Source: JBOGJG01 sp050747825
GTDB taxonomy: Bacteria; Acidobacteriota; UBA6911; RPQK01; JBOGJG01
Length of the DNA: 16,721 nt
Direction of reading: 5' to 3'
NCBI GenBank assembly: GCA_050747825.1
Contig: JBOGJG010000037.1
Location: 1 to 16,721, forward strand
Shown here in pieces: positions 1 through 5,242 of the stretch (position 1 is its first letter; each line of letters begins with the position of its first letter). The position numbers and the translations under genes are program-made. Under the pieces are notes generated by a model. The model was not told the origin of the DNA, did not search any database, and saw only the letters and a program-made list of their open reading frames with translations.

Positions 1-57
1 GAGCGCTTCGGCCGCTATCCTCTGGATCCCACCATAGCTTTGGTAATCAAGCAGTAA
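1..57 (+). CDS. possible 3' end of an unidentified gene
   Basis: The first frame is open from the window edge to a TAA at 55-57 and encodes 18 residues ending in PTIALVIKQ. It could be the C-terminus of a gene that starts outside the window, convergent with the aldo/keto reductase gene. The stretch is too short to identify, and an open run of 18 codons can occur by chance. Confidence 0.25.
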   Translation, partial: ERFGRYPLDPTIALVIKQ

Positions 58-58
58 A

Positions 59-74
59 GACCTCAGACCTCAGG
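59..74. repeat. short heptanucleotide tandem repeat (GACCTCA x2)
   Basis: GACCTCA occurs at 59-65 and again at 66-72, followed by GG. It lies in the short gap after the possible gene end at 57 and before the stop codon of the aldo/keto reductase gene. Similar 7-base tandem repeats occur at two other intergenic sites in this window (9805-9834 and 14401-14422). Confidence 0.6.
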
Positions 75-82
75 CCTTCTTA

Positions 83-1099
83 TTAGACCGCAAATCCGTG
101 TTGTCGCCGGTGATGAGGTCCGTCGAACGCCTGGGTTGACTTGAACCTCTCGTAGCGGCCGTCGGTGGCCAGGTCCTTGACGCCGGCCAGCAGTTCACGT
201 TTTTCCGCTTCCTCCATGGGCTTGAAGTTGCGAGCCACGGAGAGGCTCTGCTGCAGGTCTTCCTCTGAGAGGATCCCCACCACCAAAGAAGAGACCGGCA
301 GGCTCAGAGCATAGTGAATACATTTGCGGGCTGAGATTCCCGCCTGTGTGGGAATGGGAGCCCTGGGATAGCCTCCGCCCAGACTTTTCATCCCGATCAC
401 GCCGACGCCCTTTTCGAGGCACTTTGGCACCACTTCATTCTGGAAACTACGGTAGTGGGCGTCCAGGACGTTGATCGGCATCTGCGCGCTGTTCCAGGCG
501 TGAGGTTTCTCCAGCATCTTGATGTGGATGCGGGGGTCCTTGTGGCCGGTGAAGCCGATATAGCGGATTTTTCCCTCCTTTTGAGCCTCGAGGGCCGCCT
601 TTATGCCGCCTTTCTCAAAAACCCAGTCCGGGTCGTTGTCGTAGACCATTTCGTGGAATTGCCAGAGATCGATATAGTCGGCCTGAAGCCTGCGCAGGCT
701 GTCTTCCAGGTTCCTGAGGGAGCCCTGGTAATCTCGCTCGCAGTTCTTGGTCATCAGGAAAGCCTTCTTGCGGTATCCATTCTGAGCCAGAGCCCGGCCC
801 ATGATTTCTTCGCTGGCGCCGTCATGATAATCCCAGGCGTTATCAAAGAAAGTAATTCCCTGATCGATTGCGGCATGCATGAGGCGAATCGACTCCTGAG
901 GATCCTCTACGGCGCCGATATGCCAGCCACCCAGGCAGAGGATGGACACCCTTTCGCCGGTATTTCCCAAAGGACGCGTGGGGATTCCATTCGCGGAGTC
1001 CTCGGTCTGCGCGAGGATCTGCTGCGCCATGCTGCTCGCTGCCAAAGCGCCCAAGGTCTTTCCGACGAATTCTCTTCGCGTAGTCTCGTTACTGGACAT
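83..1099 (-). CDS. Tat-exported aldo/keto reductase family oxidoreductase
   Basis: A 338-aa protein of the aldo/keto reductase (AKR) superfamily, NAD(P)H-dependent carbonyl reductases with a TIM-barrel fold. The N-terminus carries a twin-arginine signal (TTRREFVGK, RR at residues 8-9, then an Ala-rich hydrophobic stretch to about residue 30), so export in folded form is expected. The barrel starts near residue 41 (RPLGNTGERVS). The usual AKR tetrad is present: D86 (FFDNAWDY), Y91, K118 (LMTKN) and H149 (LWQFHE). The start is supported by a strong Shine-Dalgarno sequence, GGAGGTGAG on the minus strand (1104-1112), about 4 bases before the ATG. The gene is transcribed away from the 61-aa gene at 1198. 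The substrate cannot be deduced. Family assignment is secure. Confidence 0.93.
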   Translation of the reverse strand: MSSNETTRREFVGKTLGALAASSMAQQILAQTEDSANGIPTRPLGNTGERVSILCLGGWHIGAVEDPQESIRLMHAAIDQGITFFDNAWDYHDGASEEIMGRALAQNGYRKKAFLMTKNCERDYQGSLRNLEDSLRRLQADYIDLWQFHEMVYDNDPDWVFEKGGIKAALEAQKEGKIRYIGFTGHKDPRIHIKMLEKPHAWNSAQMPINVLDAHYRSFQNEVVPKCLEKGVGVIGMKSLGGGYPRAPIPTQAGISARKCIHYALSLPVSSLVVGILSEEDLQQSLSVARNFKPMEEAEKRELLAGVKDLATDGRYERFKSTQAFDGPHHRRQHGFAV

Positions 1100-1143
1100 T
1101 TCTCACCTCCGGATGGGCTCAAGGATAACGAAAGACACTCGGT

Positions 1144-1193
1144 TTGTGCAATTTTTCGATTGCAATAAAGGAGTATGGGTTTTAAGTTAAGGG
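1144..1193. promoter_or_regulatory. dyad and ribosome-binding region upstream of the 61-aa gene
   Basis: TGCAAT (1147-1152) and ATTGCA (1159-1164) form a 6-bp dyad with a 6-base spacer. It lies between the divergent aldo/keto reductase gene and the 61-aa gene. The left half belongs to TTTGTGCAAT, whose TGTGCAA core also occurs at both edges of the repeat region 1759-1823. AAGGAG (1168-1173) is followed after one base by a tiny ORF. AAGGG (1189-1193) has better spacing for the ATG at 1198. An operator role is inference. Confidence 0.35.
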
Positions 1194-1201
1194 CGCTATG
1201 A
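1175..1201 (+). CDS. possible 8-codon leader peptide overlapping the next start
   Basis: An ATG at 1175 opens MGFKLRAL followed by TGA at 1199-1201. The stop overlaps the ATG of the 61-aa gene as ATGA, the classic arrangement for translational coupling. AAGGAG at 1168-1173 is only one base from this ATG, which is too close for efficient initiation. This may therefore be chance. Confidence 0.2.
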   Translation: MGFKLRAL

Positions 1202-1383
1202 AAGATAAAGAAACTTATTCCATTGAGCTGGAGCGGTCGATGTACGAATTCATGGAGGAAATGGCCCAGCAATACGGCCTTCCTGACGTGAGCAAAGCGA
1301 TGCGCTGTTTGATCAACTACGCCCGCGAGGAGAATACCGAGCACGAAAACATCTTCGCTGAAATTCGCTGCGTTGACTGCTGA
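1198..1383 (+). CDS. small conserved-looking protein, ribbon-helix-helix-like, C-terminal CxxC
   Basis: A 61-aa acidic protein of unassigned function. Residues 6-20 (TYSIELERSMYEFMEEM) resemble a short strand followed by a helix. DVSKAMRCLINYARE resembles the second helix of ribbon-helix-helix-type small proteins, although no family is recognised with certainty. It ends in RCVDC, giving a terminal CxxC that could bind a metal or act in redox chemistry, and there is another Cys in AMRC. AAGGG sits 4 bases before the ATG, and an in-frame TAA at 1183-1185 shortly upstream leaves no better start. It converges with the helix-turn-helix gene at 1414-1716, whose product also ends in CxxC. Confidence 0.6.
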   Translation: MKDKETYSIELERSMYEFMEEMAQQYGLPDVSKAMRCLINYAREENTEHENIFAEIRCVDC

Positions 1384-1413
1384 GCTACAGGGTCAGTCTC
1401 TGTGCCCTTCGGG

Positions 1414-1716
1414 CTAACCGCACTTATCGCAATGGTTCAGGTGTTCCCTGAGGGCCTCCAGGTCTGCACTCCCGCGAAGAGCAACTTTCGTTCTGAACTC
1501 ACACCCGTTTTGAGCGTGCTTGGCTGCATCTCGAATCTTCAATGCCAGCGCTCGGTCGAGCTCAACTTCTCCTGAGATCCAGCGATAGAATGTGACCGGG
1601 CGCAGTCCGAGTTTTCGAGCCAGATCGGCTCGGTTCAGACCCAAAATACTGCAAATGGCGTATACCTGATGGATGAGGTTCGAACGTTCTTCTTTATCAG
1701 TTTCCAGCCGGGGCAC
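1414..1716 (-). CDS. helix-turn-helix (XRE/Cro-like) transcriptional regulator with C-terminal CxxC
   Basis: A 100-aa protein with a helix-turn-helix spanning about residues 26-50 (LNRADLARKLGLRPVTFYRW), the pattern of Cro/C1-type DNA-binding domains. The remainder is short. The last residues, HLNHCDKCG, form a Cys/His cluster that could hold a metal. The start is GTG at 1716, supported by AAGGAG on the minus strand (CTCCTT at 1725-1730 on plus), 8 bases before it. The product is likely a small DNA-binding regulator, and the tandem 17-mers at 1778-1811 just upstream are the obvious candidate operator. The target genes and signal are unknown. Confidence 0.75.
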   Translation of the reverse strand: MPRLETDKEERSNLIHQVYAICSILGLNRADLARKLGLRPVTFYRWISGEVELDRALALKIRDAAKHAQNGCEFRTKVALRGSADLEALREHLNHCDKCG

Positions 1717-1758
1717 AGTAACCGCTCCTTACCAACCCCCAACACTATTTCTACCACC

Positions 1759-1823
1759 TTTGCACAAAATTGCGAAGATCAGCTATTTTATTTAATCAGC
1801 TATTTTAGTTAATTGTGTGCAAA
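1759..1823. promoter_or_regulatory. candidate operator: tandem 17-mers flanked by a 13-bp inverted repeat
   Basis: Two adjacent 17-base units, ATCAGCTATTTTATTTA (1778-1794) and ATCAGCTATTTTAGTTA (1795-1811), match at 16 of 17 bases. They are flanked by TTTGCACAAAATT (1759-1771) and AATTGTGTGCAAA (1811-1823), reverse complements at 12 of 13 positions. The AT-rich block lies between the helix-turn-helix gene (minus) and the dioxygenase remnant (plus). TTGCAC (1760-1765) and TATTTT (1784-1789) at 18-bp spacing could be a plus-strand promoter. Autoregulation by the neighbouring regulator is inference. Confidence 0.5.
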
Positions 1824-2311
1824 TGAACGGCCTCGACAGCGGGCTGGTGCAGCGATTCATAGAAGAAGGCTTTATTCGGCTCAACCAGGCCTTCCCTCGG
1901 GAACTGGCTTATCAAGGCCGCAAACTGTTGTGGCGCGATACCGGGTGCGACCCTGATGATCCGCAGACCTGGAGCCGGCCGGTCATTCGTCTGGGTGATT
2001 ACGGTCAAGAGCCGTTCCGGCAGGCGGTGAACATGCCCCTGCTGCACGCTGCTTTTGACCAGTTCGTCGGTCCAGGGCGCTGGCTTCCGCGATCCAGCCT
2101 GGGCACCTTTCCGGTCCGTTTCCCGGCGCCGCATGATCCGGGCGACAGGGGGTGGCATGCCGAGGCGAGTTTCCAGGGAAACGACGGGTCCTGGCGGCTG
2201 AATGTAAACTCCAAAGGACGCGCTTTGCTGATGCTTTTTCTCTTCTCTGACGTGCCGATCTCCTCCAGAGCAGGACGGCGCGAGACTGGATCAGTGCGCG
2301 GCGTTTGCTGA
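1823..2311 (+). pseudogene. phytanoyl-CoA dioxygenase (PhyH) family gene, 3' truncated
   Basis: The first ~144 codons (1823-2254) read as a PhyH-family Fe(II)/2-oxoglutarate dioxygenase. They include a FIEEGFIRL-type opening, WRDTGCDPDDPQTW, SLGTFPVRFP, GWHAEASF and SKGRALLMLFLFSDV. Family members then continue through the distal iron-binding His and 2-oxoglutarate-binding Arg. Here the frame instead runs into about 18 unrelated residues and stops at 2311, so the catalytic core is incomplete. The iron motif also reads H-A-E rather than the usual H-x-D. ATG 1823 is preferred over GTG 1817 because it fits the family N-terminus. No Shine-Dalgarno is evident. The loss of homology at about 2255 coincides with the opening of an unrelated reading frame, so this is a rearrangement scar. 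Confidence 0.75.
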
Positions 2312-2340
2312 ACCGAAAGGAATTAATCGATGCAGCATAG
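2251..2340 (+). pseudogene. 3' remnant of an unidentified gene upstream of the DUF3987 gene
   Basis: In a different frame from the dioxygenase remnant, an open stretch runs from 2251 to TAG at 2338-2340. It encodes about 29 residues including RTARDWISARRLLNRKEL and ending LIDAA. Its stop overlaps the ATG (2330) of the DUF3987 gene by 11 bases, as expected for coupled genes in an operon. I infer it is the tail of the gene that once preceded the DUF3987 gene, with its front lost in the rearrangement near 2255. It is short and unidentified. Confidence 0.35.
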
Positions 2341-3509
2341 ACCCATACTGACCGATGCAGAAGCGCGTGAGGTTATCGCCGCTTTGAGGACTTGCGGGAA
2401 CAGGAAACACCCATCACCACTCCAGATTGGCCCACGCCGGACCCTGCCGCCCTGTACGGGCTCGCCGGTGACATCGTCAGGGCGATAGAGCCGCACACTG
2501 AGGCTGACCCCGCCGCCTTGCTGGTGCAGATGCTCACGATGTACGGTAGCGTGATCGGGCGGGACGCCTACTTTCCGGTACAGTCGGACCGCCATCATTG
2601 CAACATCTTTTCCTGCCTGGTCGGAAATACGGCCAAGGGACGCAAGGGAACTTCTCAGGCACACATTATGCGGGTGTTTCGTGACGTAGATGAGATATGG
2701 GCACAAGATTGCGTCGTCCACGGACTCAGCACGGGAGAGGGACTCATCTGGGCCGTGAGAGATGCCATCGACGAGACAAAACCCGTTCGAAGCAAGGGCA
2801 GATACACCGGCGAGTCTGAGACCACAACGGTAGACTACGGCATCACCGACAAGCGCTTGCTCGTCATCGAGTCGGAGTTTGCCCGCCTGCTGAACGTGAT
2901 GCAACGCGACAGTAACACACTGTCGGCGGTGATCCGTCAGGCATGGGACTCCGGCGATCTACGGACGATGACAAAAGCATCTCCTGCCAGGGCGACAGGC
3001 GGCCGTTGCGGGAACGCGTGACGGCCGCCGTGGAGTTTGGACGCAGGGCGGGGGAGCTACGCCGCGACGAGCGGGCGTGTACTCTGTGGCGGACCGTATA
3101 TGCCGACCTGTCGGCAGGGCGGGTGGGATTACTCGGGAGCGTCACCGCGCGGGCGGAGGCGCAGGTGGTAAGGCTGGCGGCACTCTACGCGCTGCTGGAT
3201 CGGTCCCGCTACATCGCGAATGAGCACCTGCGGGCCGCACTGGCTCTGTGGAACTACTGCGACCGGTCGGCGCGCTGGATCTTCGGGGACGCGATTGGGG
3301 ACCCCATAGCCGACCAGATCATGAGCAGCTTAAGGGCGGCAGGAGATGCCGGAATGAGCCGGACAGAAGTCAATCACCTGTTCGGACGCAATCAGCCGGC
3401 CCACAGAATCACTCACGCACTCACCGCACTGGCGCAATCTGGAACGATCGAGAGGGAGAAAACCAGGGGCACCGGCCGCCCTGTGGAAATATTCAGGACT
3501 ACGAAATAA
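2330..3509 (+). pseudogene. DUF3987-type NTPase/replication-like gene, broken by a frameshift and an internal deletion
   Basis: The gene reads in three pieces. From ATG 2330 (AAAGG at 2316-2320 upstream) it encodes MQHRPILTDAEAREVIAA. Adding one T to the T run at 2383-2385 restores FEDLREQETPITTPDW in the next frame. This continues through a P-loop-like GNTAKGRKGTS and a Walker-B-like LLVIESEFA to TKASPARATGG near 2999. Homology then resumes in another frame at PLRERVTAAVEFGRRAGEL and runs to TAA at 3507-3509, including VTARAEAQVVRLAALYALLD. The part normally joining the two halves (the GHIT...NGFANRF region) is missing, which implies a deletion at about 2995-3010. DUF3987 proteins are found in phage- and plasmid-like elements and are often primase/helicase-related. 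It is almost certainly non-functional as it stands. Confidence 0.75.
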
Positions 3510-3676
3510 ACGAATTAAACGAAATAAGCCTAATCACAGAGATTTACAGGTTATGCCGGCGACGAATTAATCCAAAATAAGTCTCGCTTCAGGGCCTTAT
3601 TTCGTATTAATTCGTCAGACCGGAATGTCTGAAAAGCCCGCCAATAGGCTTTTTTCGTTTAATTCGTTTATTCCGT
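3501..3676. repeat. nested inverted-repeat array of nine 9-mers (iteron-like)
   Basis: The 9-mer ACGAAWTAA occurs forward at 3501, 3510, 3519 and 3562, and inverted at 3597, 3607, 3650 (TTTTTTCGT), 3659 and 3668 (TTATTCCGT). The three forward and three reverse tandem copies form an outer 30-bp inverted repeat, 3501-3530 against 3647-3676, matching at 28 of 30 positions. Inside it, 3561-3581 and 3596-3616 form a second inverted repeat, 19 of 21. The first unit contains the stop codon of the DUF3987 gene. Such a layout could be an iteron-type replication origin, a recombinase site or a complex bidirectional terminator. The sequence alone does not decide. Confidence 0.85.
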
Positions 3677-3699
3677 AGCAGGAGTCCGGCAATGAATTG

Positions 3700-3771
3700 A
3701 TGACCGCTCGCGAGCATCTGATTGACGCTCTGATGGAATCCATCATGACGGGTCTCGATCCAAACCACTGA
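3700..3771 (+). CDS. short ORF of 23 codons, unidentified
   Basis: An ATG at 3700 opens MTAREHLIDALMESIMTGLD and ends at TGA 3769-3771. The same frame is open back to a TAG at 3676-3678, with TTG at 3697 as another start and AGGAG at 3680-3684. The amphipathic leucine-rich pattern looks protein-like. It could be a tiny gene or a remnant tail from the same element. No function can be given. Confidence 0.25.
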   Translation: MTAREHLIDALMESIMTGLDPNH

Positions 3772-3940
3772 AGAAGCCGAAGACGGTGAAGGAAAGGAAC
3801 GGACGGACTAATCAGGCGTCTGACTTAAACCCATAGCGGCTTAAATTTCCCCCTGACTCGGAACCCTTGGCGACTCGGAATTCAGACCTGACTGCAAGAC
3901 ATATCCAGTGCAAGATTTGCACGAGCGAGCCGTTTCGTTA
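3772..3940. other. non-coding gap with a 9-bp direct repeat
   Basis: I see no gene here. GACTCGGAA occurs at 3855-3863 and again at 3872-3880. The surrounding TTAAATTTCCCCCTGACTCGG resembles the repeat-bearing terminal regions of some insertion sequences, but no transposase or second end is visible. The gap fits a decayed mobile region. Confidence 0.4.
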
Positions 3941-3970
3941 TTGTTCACCGCCGTCGATCGGTGATATAAC
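3941..3970 (+). promoter_or_regulatory. candidate sigma70 promoter of hicB
   Basis: TTGTTC (3941-3946) and TATAAC (3965-3970) are separated by 18 bp. Transcription would start about 3977, only a few bases before the hicB ATG at 3981, giving a nearly leaderless transcript. A CGATCG palindrome (3955-3960) lies within the spacer, where HicB could act as autorepressor. This is inferred from position and motif only. Confidence 0.45.
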
Positions 3971-3980
3971 CTGAATAGAA

Positions 3981-4298
3981 ATGACGCAGGTTTTGATGAA
4001 GTTCGAGCTACCGGCCACCCTCAAGAAAAAAGGTAAGTGGTTTGTCTCCAGTTGCCCGCTGCTGGACGTGAAGAGCCAGGGCGAAACTGAGGAAAAGGCC
4101 ATCGAGAACCTTGTGGAGGCGCTGACCCTGTTTTTCGTGAGCTGCTTTGACAGGGGCGCCCTCGATGAGGTTCTTAAGGAATGCGGATTCACACCGGCGG
4201 GCAAGCCCGGTTTTTCTCACTTCCCGAAGAATACTTTCCCCGTGGACGTTCCGATTCCCTTTCTCATTGATTCGTCCCGCCACGGATGCCGCGCCTAA
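3981..4298 (+). CDS. hicB: HicB-family antitoxin
   Basis: A 105-aa protein of the HicB antitoxin family, which neutralises the mRNA-cleaving toxin HicA and usually represses its own operon. The N-terminal half has the partly degraded RNase-H-like fold typical of HicB: MKFELPATLKKKGKWFVSSC, then GETEEKAIENLVEALTLF. The C-terminal part (ALDEVLKECGFTPAGKP, then VPIPF) is that of HicBs placed upstream of hicA. Its stop overlaps the hicA start by 13 bases (4286-4298), the coupling seen in hicBA operons. ATG 3996 is an alternative start. The frame is intact, whereas the partner toxin gene is damaged. This could be an orphan antitoxin on its way to loss or a retained regulator. Confidence 0.75.
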   Translation: MTQVLMKFELPATLKKKGKWFVSSCPLLDVKSQGETEEKAIENLVEALTLFFVSCFDRGALDEVLKECGFTPAGKPGFSHFPKNTFPVDVPIPFLIDSSRHGCRA

Positions 4299-4552
4299 CC
4301 CCGCAACACTGGAAAAAGCTGGTCTGCGTACTCGAAAAATGCGGTTTCAGGCACGAACGGACCAGCATCACACGTCGTTCTGTCCAAGCCGGGAATCCTG
4401 CGCCAACGTTTTGTTTGCCGATAAGAGCGGAGCTCAGTCCGAAGCTCAAGTTTTTTATAAGTCCTGATGTCCTGATGGCGGCGGCCCGGCCCAGGGCCAC
4501 ACTTTACCGCGACCGACGTGCAGGAGGGAGCGGCAGATTGCAAGCCGCATGA
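4286..4552 (+). pseudogene. hicA: HicA toxin gene, frameshifted and degraded
   Basis: The reading frame starts like HicA (MPRLTPQHWKKLVCVLEKCGF, a double-stranded-RNA-binding-like mRNA interferase), up to about HERT (4363). Just after that, the conserved core containing the catalytic His appears only in another frame, as SHVVLSKPGILR (4368-4403). The original frame then resumes with PTFCLPIRAELSPKL (from 4403). Two compensating indels, near 4364-4368 and 4403, explain this. As translated, the segment with the catalytic His is scrambled. After about 4445 no HicA-like C-terminus is recognisable, and the frame drifts to a TGA at 4550-4552. The toxin is probably inactive, although sequencing error at the two indels cannot be excluded from sequence alone. 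Confidence 0.65.
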
Positions 4553-4616
4553 CAGCGACCGTAGGGGCTGGCGGGCGACTCATGGCGATCATTGACGCTC
4601 GAAATAGGTTCGAACT

Positions 4617-4693
4617 TGGTGGAGACGAAGGGATTCGAACCCTCGACCTCCTGAGTGCGATTCAGGCGCTCTTCCGGGCTGAGCTACGTCCCC
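4617..4693 (-). tRNA. tRNA-Ala(CGC)
   Basis: Read on the minus strand, the acceptor arm GGGGACG pairs with CGTCTCC and includes the G3:U70 wobble that identifies alanine tRNAs. The anticodon stem CCTGA/TCAGG encloses the loop ATCGCAC with anticodon CGC, reading GCG codons. The T arm GAGGG-TTCGAAT-CCCTT is standard. The terminal ACCA is encoded (TGGT at 4617-4620 on plus). The decayed accessory stretch lies on the 3' side of this gene. Confidence 0.95.
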
Positions 4694-4706
4694 ACGAGGA
4701 GTGCCT

Positions 4707-4712
4707 ATTCTA
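4707..4712 (-). promoter_or_regulatory. candidate -10 element for tRNA-Ala
   Basis: On the minus strand TAGAAT (ATTCTA on plus) lies 13 bases before the tRNA 5' end, placing a start of transcription near 4700. No convincing -35 hexamer is visible, so the call is tentative. Confidence 0.35.
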
Positions 4713-4774
4713 ACTGAAATCGGAGTGCGAAGACCAGCCGGGGAGGCTGCGGGCCGAGCAGCTTTCCAAACCGT

Positions 4775-4795
4775 GGCGCCTGCGCGGGCGCCCGC
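4775..4795. repeat. GC-rich palindrome between rnpB and tRNA-Ala
   Basis: GGCGCC (4775-4780) can pair with GGCGCC (4788-4793), and GCGGGCGCCCGC (4784-4795) is a 12-bp perfect palindrome. The position is downstream of rnpB on the minus strand. It could help end the rnpB transcript, but there is no U tract. Confidence 0.4.
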
Positions 4796-4840
4796 ATTCC
4801 CTTCCTCGACAGGACCACTCGTGGCGTTCAGATCCCAGGC

Positions 4841-5227
4841 CGGCAAGTAGAGATATAAGCCGAATTCTGTCCCCTCTGGCGAGGGCGGCGATCATTCATC
4901 TAGGGATTGAGTCACCCCAATCCTCGAGCGGCCTACCCGCTCCGTCTAGGGCCGGGCCAGCCCATATGCGGAGCCTATTTGGCCTTACACCACGTGGGGT
5001 TTGCCATGCCTTCGGTGTCACCACCAAAGCGGTGGGCTCTTACCCCACCTTTTCACCCTTACCGCGGCAGCTCAAGGCCGCCGAGGCGGTATCTTTTCTG
5101 TGGCACTTTCCGTAGGGTCGCCCCTCCTTCCCGTTAGGAAGCACGCTGCCCAATGGTGTTCGGACTTTCCTCCCCCCGCGTCCGGCGCTGCCGTGCGCGG
5201 GCGGCGATCACCCTCTCTACTTGCCGG
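4841..5227 (-). ncRNA. rnpB: RNase P RNA, bacterial class A
   Basis: The catalytic RNA of RNase P, which matures tRNA 5' ends. On the minus strand it carries the conserved GAGGAAAGTCCG element near the 5' end (5165-5176 on plus) and the matching ACAGAATTCGGCTTAT near the 3' end (4855-4870). Its ends pair through P1: CCGGCAAGTAGAGAG (5213-5227) against CTCTACTTGCCGG (4840-4852). The length of about 387 nt is normal for class A. It starts about 16 bases after the stop of the DUF3108 gene. The exact ends are estimated from P1. Confidence 0.95.
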
Positions 5228-5233
5228 AAACCT

Positions 5234-5239
5234 ATCTTA
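5234..5239 (-). promoter_or_regulatory. rnpB: candidate -10 element for rnpB
   Basis: TAAGAT on the minus strand (ATCTTA on plus) lies just after the DUF3108 stop codon. It is the right distance to start transcription at about 5227, where helix P1 of rnpB begins. The -35 position (TCATCC) inside the DUF3108 gene is poor, so rnpB may also be read from the upstream operon. Confidence 0.4.
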
Positions 5240-5242
5240 ACA

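Noticed and set aside
455..1168. 237-codon plus-strand frame
   Set aside because: It is antisense to the aldo/keto reductase gene, which has a Tat signal, catalytic tetrad and strong ribosome-binding site.
1402..1414. GCCC-TTC-GGGC hairpin between the convergent small genes
   Set aside because: Only a 4-bp stem with no U tract on either strand, so not supportable as a terminator.
2005..2214. minus-strand frame opposite the dioxygenase remnant
   Set aside because: Shadow frame. The plus strand carries clear PhyH motifs.
3501..3676. CRISPR array
   Set aside because: The units are 9 bases, many are adjacent without spacers, and they occur in both orientations. No cas genes are present.
4606..4640. 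possible att duplication of the tRNA T arm (GGTTCGAAC beside the tRNA 3' end)
   Set aside because: The match is limited to the palindromic TTCGAA core plus a few bases, too short to be an attachment-site repeat.
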